Source: Candidatus Liptonbacteria bacterium (GTDB lineage Bacteria > Patescibacteriota > Minisyncoccia > UBA6257 > 2-01-FULL-56-20). From it: a stretch of DNA of 24,588 nucleotides. Location of the stretch: NCBI GenBank assembly GCA_016212635.1, contig JACRFR010000060.1:1-24588 (forward strand), written 5' to 3'. The notes beneath the pieces were generated by a model. The model ran no database searches and was not told the origin of the DNA. It saw nothing but the letters and a program-made list of their open reading frames with translations. Positions 1 through 13,238 of this stretch are shown here, piece by piece. Positions within the stretch are counted from its first letter, which is position 1; the number at the start of each line of letters is the position of its first letter. Both the position numbers and the translations under genes were made by a program.

Positions 1-3
1 ACG

Positions 4-254
4 GCGGGATTGCTGTTTTCTAAGCTCGAATACTCGCTAAGAAAACAGGGAACATTCCGACCTGCCCCGTACTGAAATTTTGTTTTGCCGGTGTTTCATT
101 CAAGCGTGTCCTACCTCTTCACTCCCGCAAGGGGAAAGCGGGATTGCTGTTTTCTAAGCTCGAATACTCGCTAAGAAAACAGGGAACATTCCGACCTGCC
201 CCGTACTGAAATTTTGTTTTGCCGGTGTTTCATTCAAGCGTGTCCTACCTCTTC
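4..254 (+). repeat. 117-bp direct repeat (5S leader and 5' half)
   Basis: Bases 4-120 and 138-254 read as identical, with a 17-bp spacer. Each unit carries a hairpin with arms CTGTTTTCT..AG and AGAAAACAG, the start of the 5S precursor stem, and the first 38 nt of 5S. The repeat ends exactly in helix III of 5S. Confidence 0.9.
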
Positions 255-420
255 CCATTCCGAACAGAGAAGTAAAAGCGCTTGAACCCGATGATACTCG
301 TTAATCGGGGAAAGTAGGGTATGCCGGCAAAACAAAATTTCTAGTGCGGGGACAGAGAAGTAAAAGCGCTTGAACCCGATGATACTCGTTAATCGGGGAA
401 AGTAGGGTATGCCGGCAAAA
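83..420 (+). pseudogene. Second 5S rRNA copy, split in loop C by the complete 5S
   Basis: Bases 83-120 repeat the 5' half of the complete 5S (217-254), and bases 352-420 repeat its 3' half (264-332). The two halves flank the intact copy. The break lies between the two strands of helix III (CTCTTC at the left, GAGAAG at the right). Joining the halves would give a 5S lacking only the 9-nt loop C, so the intact 5S and its processing stem sit in place of that loop. Both outer helices I and II could still pair. It could be a real nested duplication or an assembly artefact near a contig end. Confidence 0.6.
217..332 (+). rRNA. rrf: 5S ribosomal RNA (complete copy)
   Basis: Component of the large ribosomal subunit. 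Helix I pairs TTTTGCCGG (217-225) with CCGGCAAAA (324-332). Helix II pairs TTCAAGCG with CGCTTGAA. Helix III pairs the CTCTTC and GAGAAG strands around the conserved CCATTCCGAACA loop. The 3' arm has CCCGAT/ATCGGGG followed by the loop-E-like GAAAGTAGGGTA. The length of about 116 nt is normal. Outside helix I the pairing continues without mismatch to 208/341 and, with one bulge and one mismatch, to about 199/351; this long stem is likely a precursor-processing helix. No 16S or 23S is visible in the window, so any 23S would have to lie upstream. The ends are set from pairing and may be off by a few bases. Confidence 0.88.
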
Positions 421-448
421 CAAAATTTCTAGTGCGGGGACAGAGAAG
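264..448 (+). repeat. 88-bp tandem repeat (5S 3' half), 2.1 copies
   Basis: Units 264-351 and 352-439 read as identical, and a third begins at 440-448 (ACAGAGAAG) before diverging. Each unit holds the 3' half of 5S from loop C to the end of helix I, plus the 3' strand of the precursor stem up to GCGGGG. Confidence 0.9.
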
Positions 449-590
449 AGCCCCGCTTAGCGGGATCCGCCTTCGGCGGAAAAGCATCTAAGCCCGACCA
501 TGCCCTTCCGAAGCTCGAGTCGTCGAAAGCGAAGGAGGGTGATGCTCGTTTATCGGGGAAAGTAGAGTTTGCCAGGGTCCAAAATTTTTT
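440..590 (+). pseudogene. Decayed third 5S rRNA 3' half with insertions
   Basis: After ACAGAGAAG, a 31-nt pair of GC hairpins (about 449-479) replaces 5S sequence. The 5S pattern resumes at 480-497 (AAAAGC...CCCGA). It is interrupted by a 42-nt palindromic insert at 498-539 (CCTTC/GAAGG arms) and resumes at 540-577 (TGATGCTCG...ATCGGGGAAAGTAG...GCCAGGG). The trailing AAAATTTTTTAAG resembles the AAAATTTCTAG after the intact copy. No matching 5' half is present, so it cannot make a normal 5S. Confidence 0.55.
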
Positions 591-600
591 AAGGAACCAA

Positions 601-734
601 TGTAGATACGCTTGACCAATGGTCTGCCCGCAACGCTCTCGCTGGCGAGGCGGGCGGGCGCAGGCGAATAAAATGCAGCACCCATTATTTTCGGTCCGAT
701 ACTAAATTCTTTATTCTTGCTTCTGATCACTATG
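601..734 (+). repeat. Promoter/leader repeat, copy 1 (disrupted)
   Basis: This repeats the region directly upstream of the gene at 949 (847-951): a GTAGATACGCTTGACCAATGG block, CGCAGGCGAAT, TCGGTCCGATACTAAATTCT and a CTGATCACTATG-like end. A 36-nt insert at 623-658 with CCCGC/GCGGG arms separates the TTGACC (612-617) from the AT-rich downstream part. If TTGACC is a -35 box, this copy is probably inactive. Only an 18-codon frame (732-788) follows its ATG. Confidence 0.65.
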
Positions 735-844
735 ACACACCTAAGTACTTCATCGATGTACATGACCAAGCCCCTGGAGCGGGGTTAGTTTTGGCATTCG
801 CAAAGTTTCCGGAATGAGCCAAGACCCCCGCCCGGGGGCTTTTT
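716..844 (+). ncRNA. Candidate short structured RNA ending in an intrinsic terminator
   Basis: Between the two promoter repeats lies a stretch with several hairpins: GTAC/GTAC around 742-757, CCCC/GGGG at 771-784, TTGGC..ATTC with GAAT..GCCAA at about 790-822, and a final CCCCC/GGGGG hairpin followed by CTTTTT. The first CCCC/GGGG pair could swap partners with the terminator stem, an attenuator-like arrangement. No known RNA family is recognised and no full gene lies inside. It may only be remnant leader sequence. Confidence 0.3.
821..844 (+). terminator. Rho-independent terminator
   Basis: CCCCC (825-829), a GCCC loop and GGGGG (834-838) are followed directly by CTTTTTC. It would stop any transcript from the upstream repeat before the promoter copy at 858. 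Confidence 0.75.
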
Positions 845-846
845 CA

Positions 847-948
847 TGTAGGTACGCTTGACCAATGGCGCAGGCGAATTAAATACACTACCCGTTACTC
901 TCGGTCCGATACTAAATTCTAAATTCTTTATTCTCAATTCTAATCACC
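847..948 (+). promoter_or_regulatory. Promoter/leader repeat, copy 2, upstream of the SAM-hydrolase-like gene
   Basis: TTGACC at 858-863 and TAAATA at 880-885 are spaced 16 nt apart. The remaining AT-rich leader carries a second possible -10 (TATTCT, 929-934) 14 nt before the ATG. The sequence matches copy 1 at 601-734 without the 36-nt insert. No clear Shine-Dalgarno sequence precedes the ATG. Confidence 0.45.
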
Positions 949-1782
949 ATGTTCATCACTGTTATCAATGATTGTCAGGATCCCAATGCTGGCGGGCGGC
1001 AGCTCGCTCGTCTACAGTCACTGCTCGGCTGGCCCGCGACTTTGATCGGGGTGTCGGGGGACTTGAACGGCAGGGGAGAACTCGAAGCCGCGGGCAACTT
1101 GGTCGATGTCTTAGATGCGGCCGAAGGGCGTCCGGGAATAGTACTGGTCAACGTCGCCCCTCGGAGTGGTGAGCTGAAACACTGGCCCAACGGTTCGCCC
1201 TTCGGTTATTTTTTCCACCAGAAGACCCTAGTTTTAAGCTCCTTGGCCGGTCTCACTTTGTCATTAGTCAAGAAGTTGAAAGTAGTACCGCGCGCACAAA
1301 TCTTAAACATACCGGAGGTGTTGGATGCAATGATTCAGCGGGGACACCTGAATCCATCGGACAAAGAACGCATTACAACCTCCCAGTTCCGCAGTTATGA
1401 ATTTCTGCCGCGAGCGGCACGGTGGCTGTTCGACGGCCTGGAAATTCCCAGCCGGGATTATGAGTTAGGGAACATACCCAATGCGCCCCGCGCCGTGTGG
1501 TGGGTCGATAACTTCGGGAATTGCAAAACGACCCTACTGCCGGAGGACGTTTGTCTCATTAGAGATGGAGTTTCTAACAGGGTGAATTTCCAGCCAGGCG
1601 AAGTGGTATCGACCACGGTCGGCCAACTGGTTTTTTACCGGCAATTACGCGAGGTCCCGCGCGGGGCGCCGGCTTTAGTCGTGGGTAGTTCTGGAATTGG
1701 GGGGCGCCGCTTTCTCGAGATTGTGTTGCAGGGCGGGGGCGCCGCTGAACATCTTAGCCTGCGGACGGGCAGTTTGATTTAA
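949..1782 (+). CDS. SAM hydrolase / SAM hydroxide adenosyltransferase-like protein (DUF62 family)
   Basis: 277 aa, probably cytoplasmic. Classical family members split S-adenosylmethionine to adenosine and methionine; some relatives are halogenases. The C-terminal third carries the best match: WWVDNFGNCKTTLLPED resembles the family's D-FGN-TN signature, followed by a beta-rich segment with TVGQLVFYRQL and GSSGIGGRRFLE. The N-terminal part (MFITVINDCQDPNAGGRQL...VNVAPR...NGSPFGYFF) is divergent and lacks the usual TDFG and DPGVG motifs, so activity is uncertain. The ATG at 949 follows the repeated leader; there is no strong ribosome site. The gene at 1849 starts 66 nt downstream with its own -10-like box, so this gene is probably transcribed separately. 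Family placement is from the C-terminal motif and overall layout; the function is inference. Confidence 0.6.
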   Translation: MFITVINDCQDPNAGGRQLARLQSLLGWPATLIGVSGDLNGRGELEAAGNLVDVLDAAEGRPGIVLVNVAPRSGELKHWPNGSPFGYFFHQKTLVLSSLAGLTLSLVKKLKVVPRAQILNIPEVLDAMIQRGHLNPSDKERITTSQFRSYEFLPRAARWLFDGLEIPSRDYELGNIPNAPRAVWWVDNFGNCKTTLLPEDVCLIRDGVSNRVNFQPGEVVSTTVGQLVFYRQLREVPRGAPALVVGSSGIGGRRFLEIVLQGGGAAEHLSLRTGSLI

Positions 1783-1834
1783 CCCAGACAATGGCGCGGG
1801 CCGCCCGAGCAGTGGCGCGCTGCGATATTTGGCA

Positions 1835-1840
1835 TATAAT
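1835..1840 (+). promoter_or_regulatory. -10 box (TATAAT), likely leaderless start
   Basis: A perfect TATAAT lies 8 nt before the ATG at 1849. No good -35 is seen. The spacing implies transcription starts at or next to the start codon. Confidence 0.5.
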
Positions 1841-1848
1841 AGAAGCAT

Positions 1849-2616
1849 ATGAGTCGTCGGCTCTGGAAACAACTTCTGTATGGTTTCTTGTCGCTGGTCT
1901 TTTGGGTGGGCATCGCGGCGTTGATCTATGCCGTGTTCTTTAATCGGCCGCCGAGCTGCGCCGACCGTAAACAGAACCAAGGCGAAGAAGGTGTGGATTG
2001 CGGCGGTCCCTGCGCCAACATTTGTCTCGCGAGCATCCGACCTGTCGAAATCGTGGGAGATGTCCGCGCATTTTTGCCGATGCCGGGCCGGGTGGTTTTC
2101 CTGGCCGAGCTAAAAAATGCGAACGACCGCGTCTCGGCTCGCCGCGCACCCTATACTTTCCGTCTACAGCCGCCCACTGGCTCCTCGATCAAGCCCATTG
2201 AGTTTCGGGGAGAAACGTTCGTATATGCGGATGAACTGAAGCAACTCACCGCCAGCGGCGACTTGGCGAGTCCGGTGGGGTCCGACTGGAAAGTGGAACT
2301 GGCGATGGGCGAGCCCGAATGGGTTTACCGCGAGAGCTTCGAGAAACCGTCCATCCGCATTCTGGACATCCAGTCCCAAGCAACTGACGATGGCCTGCGT
2401 GTTTCCGGTCACGTAGCCAATGACGGCGCCTTGACTCTGTATCGTGTCCAACTGGTCGCCGTCTTTCGAGACATGGGCGGTCAGCCGATCGGGGCGGCCA
2501 CTACCGAGATAGATAGTCTGCCGTCGCACCAGGATTCAGTTTTCAGCATCTCCCATCCGCCGCTTGCCAACATTGATCCCCGAGCGACCCAGGTTTTTGC
2601 CACTGCCGCTCGGTAG
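1849..2616 (+). CDS. Membrane-anchored protein with Cys motif (CxD...NQGExGVDCGGxC)
   Basis: 255 aa of unknown function. One transmembrane helix spans about residues 9-31 after a basic start (MSRRLWK), placing the rest outside the membrane. Just after it comes CADRKQNQGEEGVDCGGPC, with Cys at 37, 51, 55 and 59; this short motif recurs in surface proteins of Patescibacteria and some archaea and probably forms a disulphide or metal knot. The remainder (about 65-255) looks like one or two beta-sandwich domains: VVFLAELKNANDRVSARRAPYTF and, near the end, VSGHVANDGALTLYRVQLVAVFRD resemble FxLYD-type extracellular domains. rodA begins 9 nt after its stop, so it heads the rodA-mltG-rpoBC run and may act in cell-envelope growth (inference from position). 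Confidence 0.7.
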   Translation: MSRRLWKQLLYGFLSLVFWVGIAALIYAVFFNRPPSCADRKQNQGEEGVDCGGPCANICLASIRPVEIVGDVRAFLPMPGRVVFLAELKNANDRVSARRAPYTFRLQPPTGSSIKPIEFRGETFVYADELKQLTASGDLASPVGSDWKVELAMGEPEWVYRESFEKPSIRILDIQSQATDDGLRVSGHVANDGALTLYRVQLVAVFRDMGGQPIGAATTEIDSLPSHQDSVFSISHPPLANIDPRATQVFATAAR

Positions 2617-2625
2617 GGGACCATT

Positions 2626-3681
2626 ATGCTAGCCCTCTTTGCTCCGGTATTGTTCCTGCTCCTCGCCAGCCTGATCATGCTGGCGAGCATCTCCTGGCCG
2701 ATCGCTTTGCTCCAATTGCTGTGGGCTACCGTCGGGGTCGGAGTGGTGGTCCTCTTGCGCTACTGGGATTGGCGCAGTCTCTTAAATTATCGCTGGCTCA
2801 CCATCGGTTTGTACTTGCTGCTCCTGGCTGTCTTGGGGTTCATCTTGCTCCGGGGCCCGCTGGTGCGCAACGTGCGGGGTTGGTTGGTCTGGGGGCCGCT
2901 CATGTTCCAGCCGGTGGAGCTGATGAAAGTGGTGCTCATTTTATTGTACGCCCAGTTCTTCAGTTATCGTCACATTTTTATTGCCCGCTTGGGTACGATC
3001 TTTGCGTCCTTGATTTTCTTTGCCGTTCCGGCCGGTTTGACTTTGGTTCAACCCGACCTAGGCCAAACGGTTGTGCTGTTCGCGATCTGGCTGGGCTACC
3101 TCCTCTGCAGCGGCTTACCGCTGCGGCGGATTATGTTGCTGGTCGGCCTGCTTGCGGCGGCGGGTGTAATGCTTTGGTTTGTCGGCTTGAAAGATTATCA
3201 CCGCGCGCGCATCACCGCTTTTTTCTATCCCGAACGCGACGCTCTCGGAATCAACTATAGTCTAGCCCAGTCCAAGATCGCGATCGGCTCAGCTGGCCCT
3301 TGGGGCAAGGGCTTTGGGCAGGGGACCCAAACCCAGCTGGGATTCTTGACCGTGCCCTCCAATGATTTTATTCTTGCTGCTCTGACCGAAGAGTGGGGCT
3401 GGTCGGCGGCGCTCGCCGTGTTGGCGGCAGTAACCACCCTGGTCATCAGTATCCTGCGAGTGGGTCTCCGGGCGCCGCAGAACTTCGAGAAATTCGTCTG
3501 CCTGGGAGTCGCGCTCGTGGTCGGCGCCCAGTTTCTCTTGAATGCCGGATCGGTTACTGGACTTTTACCGGTTATTGGCATACCTTTTCCTTTCTTGTCG
3601 CATGGCGGAGCCAACCTGCTTACTTTGTTTCTTCTGCTCGGCATGGTTAACGCAATTCGAACCCAGTCCACTCATGCGTGA
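2626..3681 (+). CDS. rodA: RodA/FtsW/SpoVE-family peptidoglycan glycosyltransferase
   Basis: 351 aa, a polytopic membrane protein that polymerises lipid II into glycan strands with a partner class B penicillin-binding protein. SEDS-family motifs are clear: RGWLVWGPLMFQPVELMKV, then QPDLGQTVVLF, then the YSLAQSKIAIGSAGPWGKGFGQ stretch leading into TQTQLGFL and PSNDFILAALTEEWG, and finally NAGSVTGLLPVIGIPFPFLSHGG. Around ten hydrophobic helices are visible. Length is at the short end for the family. RodA and FtsW cannot be separated firmly from sequence alone; the symbol follows the pairing with mltG and the short loops. The ATG at 2626 has only a weak GGGG ribosome site 5 nt upstream. The last codons overlap the mltG start by 8 nt, which implies translational coupling. 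Confidence 0.88.
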   Translation: MLALFAPVLFLLLASLIMLASISWPIALLQLLWATVGVGVVVLLRYWDWRSLLNYRWLTIGLYLLLLAVLGFILLRGPLVRNVRGWLVWGPLMFQPVELMKVVLILLYAQFFSYRHIFIARLGTIFASLIFFAVPAGLTLVQPDLGQTVVLFAIWLGYLLCSGLPLRRIMLLVGLLAAAGVMLWFVGLKDYHRARITAFFYPERDALGINYSLAQSKIAIGSAGPWGKGFGQGTQTQLGFLTVPSNDFILAALTEEWGWSAALAVLAAVTTLVISILRVGLRAPQNFEKFVCLGVALVVGAQFLLNAGSVTGLLPVIGIPFPFLSHGGANLLTLFLLLGMVNAIRTQSTHA

Positions 3682-4663
3682 TCTTTTACCAGGAATTTTC
3701 CGGCGGCCAGAAATAGCGCTTGCGGCCGGGATAGTTTTGATCTGCTTCCTGGCGGGCCCGTGGTTCTTTTTAAGCTTGCGGCCTCCCGAGTCCCGATCGG
3801 TACCCATCTCTTTCGAGGTCGGGTCCGGCGATGGTTTTCGTACAGTGAGTCGGGAGCTCCGGCGAGACGGCATCATCCGGTCCCAGACCGCCTTTGTCAT
3901 CTGGACCGGATTGACCGGTAATCTGCGGGATCTAAAACCCGGGATCTATGTTTTTCCTCCTGGCGCGGCCGCGCCCGACATTCTCCGGCAACTGGTGAGC
4001 GGTCCCCAGCCGGTACGGGTCACCATTCCCGAGGGTTTGACCGCCTATGAAGTCGACGGTCTCCTCGCGCGCGCGGGCGTTACGCCCGCCGGAGATTTCG
4101 CCCAACTGGCCAGAACACAAAATATTGAGGGGCGGCTTTTCCCGGATACCTACGACTTTTACCAGCGATCCGCGGCGGTGGATATTGTTCGGCAAATGCA
4201 GGACAATTTTCATATTAGGACCAGGACCGTTCTGGATGGTTCCGAGACTGAAAATAACCACTGGTTGGTCGTCGCGTCTTTATTGGAAAAAGAAGTGCCC
4301 GATACGGAGGAGCGCCGTATCGTGGCGGGGATAATAGAGAAAAGGCTCAAGGCGGGGATGCCGCTCCAGGTGGACGCCACCATCTGTTACCTTAAGGAGC
4401 TTCGTGCCAGCCGGGATGTGGCTTGCTATCCCTTGACACCGGAGGATTTTAAGGTAGACTCTCCTTACAACACGTATGTAAAACCAGGCTTGCCCCCGGG
4501 ACCGATAGCGAGCCCTGGTCTTTTATCGCTGCAGGCGGCCCATCAGCCGATCGAGTCCCCCTACTGGTTTTATCTAAGTGATCCCCAGACCAAGCGAACC
4601 GTGTTCGCCAAGAATTTTGAGGAACACAAACAAAACCGGGCGCGCTTCCAGAGTGCCCGGTGA
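3674..4663 (+). CDS. mltG: Endolytic murein transglycosylase MltG
   Basis: 329 aa. MltG cuts nascent glycan strands in the membrane-bound wall and is thought to set glycan length. A single transmembrane helix lies at about residues 13-35. A LysM-like segment follows (about 43-120; VPISFEVGSGDGFRTVSREL, PGIYVFPPG). The YceG catalytic domain contains IEGRLFPDTYDF, then ASLLEKEVPDTEERRIVAGIIE with the expected catalytic Glu at residue 205, then MPLQVDATICYL, DSPYNTYVKPGLPPGPIASPG and the C-terminal YWFYL. A longer frame opens upstream from 3542 inside rodA, but the ATG at 3674 gives the usual short basic N-terminus before the helix and the typical 8-nt overlap with rodA. The stop overlaps a possible GTG start of rpoBC. 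Confidence 0.92.
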   Translation: MRDLLPGIFRRPEIALAAGIVLICFLAGPWFFLSLRPPESRSVPISFEVGSGDGFRTVSRELRRDGIIRSQTAFVIWTGLTGNLRDLKPGIYVFPPGAAAPDILRQLVSGPQPVRVTIPEGLTAYEVDGLLARAGVTPAGDFAQLARTQNIEGRLFPDTYDFYQRSAAVDIVRQMQDNFHIRTRTVLDGSETENNHWLVVASLLEKEVPDTEERRIVAGIIEKRLKAGMPLQVDATICYLKELRASRDVACYPLTPEDFKVDSPYNTYVKPGLPPGPIASPGLLSLQAAHQPIESPYWFYLSDPQTKRTVFAKNFEEHKQNRARFQSAR

Positions 4664-4683
4664 GGCCAACTTTTGACCACTCC

Positions 4684-11406
<6,723 letters not shown>

Positions 11407-11411
11407 TCTGT

Positions 11412-11458
11412 TCGAGGCCCGACCTCGAACACTCCTCTTGTTCGAGGTCGGGCCTCGA
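11412..11458. terminator. Nested palindromic hairpin after rpoBC
   Basis: Perfect 19-bp arms (TCGAGGCCCGACCTCGAAC and its complement) enclose a 9-nt loop. Each arm is itself an interrupted palindrome (TCGAGG/CCTCGA), so one long hairpin or two short ones can form. There is no T-tract, so it may be a terminator, an mRNA 3' stabiliser or a mobile repeat. Confidence 0.55.
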
Positions 11459-11480
11459 TACAAACTTTCGTCGAACTGGG

Positions 11481-11509
11481 TTGACGCTTGCCACCTCTTC
11501 CGCTAACCT
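11481..11509 (+). promoter_or_regulatory. Promoter of rpsF
   Basis: TTGACG (11481-11486) and TAACCT (11504-11509) are separated by 17 nt. The rpsF ATG begins 10 nt after the -10 box, so the message would have almost no leader, in keeping with the lack of a ribosome site. Confidence 0.55.
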
Positions 11510-11518
11510 GTCTAGGCC

Positions 11519-12010
11519 ATGACTGATACTGATACGAGCGTATTAACCGCGGAAGTGGCTGACGTTTCACCCGTTCCGGAAGCGGCGGTGACTCCGGCCG
11601 TTAAAGAATACGAGTTAGGCTTCCTGCTGCGAGCAGAGGAGGACAAGGGCAAAATAGCTGCCGTTCTGAAGGAGCATAAAGTGGGGGTCAAGTCCGAAGG
11701 TCCGCTCCGGCGGATCGCCTTAAGCTACCCGATCCGGAAAATGACCAGTGCGGTATTCGGCTTCGTGCGATTCCAGGCCTCACCCTCGACCGCCAAAGAG
11801 ATCGAGAAAGTGCTGGCGATCGGCGATCAAGCGTTGCGTTCCCTGCTGATCAAAGTTCCTGCCTTGACCGAGTCGCGGTTGCCGGAGTCGGGCTACCAGC
11901 GCCGTCCCCGCCCAACCGTGCCCGCCCCCGCGCCCGAGAAGCGCCTGCCTCCGCCGGGAGTTTTATCCAACGAAGCGCTGGAGAAAAAAATAGAGGAGAT
12001 CTTGCAATAG
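11519..12010 (+). CDS. rpsF: 30S ribosomal protein S6
   Basis: 163 aa. Binds 16S rRNA in the platform of the small subunit together with S18. The S6 fold is at about residues 29-110: KEYELGFLLRAEEDKGKIAAVL, RRIALSYPIRKMTSAVFGFVRF and LAIGDQALRSLLIKVP. An acidic/valine-rich N-terminal extension of about 28 residues and a proline-rich tail ending in a helix (LSNEALEKKIEEILQ) make it longer than the roughly 95-130 aa family norm; such tails are common in Patescibacteria. The ATG at 11519 lies just after a promoter and has no ribosome site. The stop TAG is shared with the first base of the palindromic spacer element, and ssb follows. The usual rpsR (S18) partner is not adjacent. Confidence 0.9.
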   Translation: MTDTDTSVLTAEVADVSPVPEAAVTPAVKEYELGFLLRAEEDKGKIAAVLKEHKVGVKSEGPLRRIALSYPIRKMTSAVFGFVRFQASPSTAKEIEKVLAIGDQALRSLLIKVPALTESRLPESGYQRRPRPTVPAPAPEKRLPPPGVLSNEALEKKIEEILQ

Positions 12011-12151
12011 AGTAATCGCAAATAACGCTGATAGGGGAGCTAATAACGCGAATAAAAGCAAAAGTTGCGAAGACACCAGATTAGTATTATCTTAATTTAG
12101 TATCCACTTATTCGCGTTATTTGCTAAAATTTGCGATATTCGCGATTACTC
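12010..12151. repeat. 142-bp near-palindromic element, copy 1 (rpsF-ssb gap)
   Basis: Starts GAGTAATCGCAAATAACGC and ends with the near complement TTTGCGATATTCGCGATTACTC. Inner blocks TAACGCGAATAA and TTATTCGCGTTA also pair, so the whole gap folds as one long hairpin. It starts on the last base of the rpsF stop and ends 2 nt before the ssb ATG. Copy 2 (12658-12797) is mostly identical in sequence. Confidence 0.85.
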
Positions 12152-12153
12152 TC

Positions 12154-12657
12154 ATGAACCTCAACAAAGCTTTCCTAATGGGCAACGTAACCGCGGATCC
12201 GCAACTGCGGTCCACTCCCTCCGGGCAGTCGGTGGCGACTTTCGGGTTGGCCACTAATCGCTTCTGGACCGACAAGGCCGGCAAGCGCCAGCAAGCGGCC
12301 GAGTTCCATAACATCGTGGTTTGGGGCCGGCAGGCGGAGATTGCCAACCAGTTTCTGACCAAGGGTTCGTCGGTTTTTATCGAGGGACGCATCCAGACTC
12401 GTACTTGGCAGGACAAGCAGGGCCAACAGCGTCGAACCACGGAAATTATCTGCGAGCGGATACAGTTGGGCCCGCGACCCGCCGGAGCCTCGACTTCAGC
12501 TCGCCCCGTCGACTCAACTTTTACCGCCCAGTCAGGCGGAGCGAAAGAGACAGCCTCCGGATCTGCGCAACCGACTAAGGATCTGGCACCGGAAGAAGAA
12601 ATTCCGGTCATCGATCTGGATGAAAGCGAAATAAAACCGGAAGATCTACCTTTTTAG
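12154..12657 (+). CDS. ssb: Single-stranded DNA-binding protein
   Basis: 167 aa. Coats single-stranded DNA in replication and repair and recruits partners through its C-terminal tip. The OB fold covers about residues 1-108: MNLNKAFLMGNVTADPQLRS, TPSGQSVATFGLATNRFW, EFHNIVVWGRQAEIANQFL, KGSSVFIEGRIQTRTWQDK and TTEIICERIQLG. A flexible Ser/Ala/Pro linker leads to an acidic tail, DLDESEIKPEDLPF, matching the conserved D-D-(I/L)-PF tip. The ATG at 12154 is chosen over an in-frame upstream start at 12121 because it begins at the conserved first strand and the upstream codons lie in the repeat element. There is no ribosome site; a palindromic element ends 2 nt before the ATG and another follows the stop directly. 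Confidence 0.94.
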   Translation: MNLNKAFLMGNVTADPQLRSTPSGQSVATFGLATNRFWTDKAGKRQQAAEFHNIVVWGRQAEIANQFLTKGSSVFIEGRIQTRTWQDKQGQQRRTTEIICERIQLGPRPAGASTSARPVDSTFTAQSGGAKETASGSAQPTKDLAPEEEIPVIDLDESEIKPEDLPF

Positions 12658-12797
12658 GAGTAATCGCAAATAACGCTAATCACCGAGGTAATAACGCAAA
12701 TAAAATCAAAAGTTGCGACGACACAAGATTAATTTATCTTAATTAAAAAACCTTTATTCGCGTTATTTGCTTTAATTTGCGATATTCGCGATTACTC
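12658..12797. repeat. 140-bp near-palindromic element, copy 2 (ssb-rplK gap)
   Basis: Same termini and layout as the element at 12010-12151 (GAGTAATCGCAAATAACGC...GCGATATTCGCGATTACTC). It starts on the base after the ssb stop and ends 2 nt before the rplK ATG. The middle differs by substitutions and small indels, so the copies are not a recent duplication. Confidence 0.85.
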
Positions 12798-12799
12798 CT

Positions 12800-13225
12800 A
12801 TGGCTAAAGCAATCAAAACCGTTCTCAAGCTCCAGATCGAAGCGGGCAAGGCCAATCCCGCGCCGCCGATCGGTCCCGCGCTCGGCCAGCACGGCGTCAA
12901 CATCGCCGAGTTCTGCAAGCAGTTCAACGATCGGACCAAAGATATGACCGGGGATGTGGTCCCGGCGGAGATCACGATCTATGAAGACCGCTCCTTTGCA
13001 TTTGTCTTAAAAACCTCGCCCGCCTCGGCGCTTTTGCGCAAAGCCGCAGGAGTGGAAAAGGGCTCCGGGGAAGCGCCCAAGAAGAAAGTAGGCCAGGTGA
13101 CCAAACAGCAGGTGCGCGAGATAGCGGAAAAGAAAATGGTGGACCTGAACGCGAATAATATCGAAGCGGCCATGAAGATCATAGCAGGCACGGCTCGTAG
13201 TATGGGTATTACTGTGGAACAGTAA
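12800..13225 (+). CDS. rplK: 50S ribosomal protein L11
   Basis: 141 aa, the normal family length. Binds 23S rRNA at the GTPase-associated centre and takes part in factor binding and the stringent response. The N-terminal domain shows VLKLQIEAGKANPAPPIGPALGQHGVNIAEFCKQFN, the proline-rich signature, then VPAEITIYEDRSFAFVLKTSPAS. The C-terminal RNA-binding domain has KKKVGQVTKQQVREIAEKKMVDLNANNIEAAMKIIAGTARSMGITVE. The usual downstream partner rplA (L1) is absent. The start has no ribosome site because the palindromic element ends 2 nt upstream. The last codons and stop are built into a 43-nt near-perfect palindrome. Confidence 0.96.
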   Translation: MAKAIKTVLKLQIEAGKANPAPPIGPALGQHGVNIAEFCKQFNDRTKDMTGDVVPAEITIYEDRSFAFVLKTSPASALLRKAAGVEKGSGEAPKKKVGQVTKQQVREIAEKKMVDLNANNIEAAMKIIAGTARSMGITVEQ

Positions 13226-13238
13226 AACCCATACTACG
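13196..13238. terminator. 43-nt palindrome overlapping the rplK stop
   Basis: Arms CGTAGTATGGGT/ACCCATACTACG (12 bp), one A-A mismatch, then TTACTGT/ACAGTAA (7 bp) around a GGA loop. The final rplK codons form the left arm. It is likely a 3' end or stability hairpin, but no T-tract follows. Confidence 0.6.

Noticed and set aside
4..448. CRISPR array
   Set aside because: The repeats are 117 and 88 bp, only two full units each, and match halves of 5S rRNA; there are no short regular repeats with unique spacers.
488..769. Minus-strand frame of 93 codons
   Set aside because: It runs antisense across the decayed 5S copy and the leader repeat, with no ribosome site or recognisable features.
732..788. 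18-codon frame after leader repeat copy 1
   Set aside because: It begins at the position equivalent to the start codon of the gene at 949, but shows no similarity to it and is too short to support; it is probably a leftover of the duplication.
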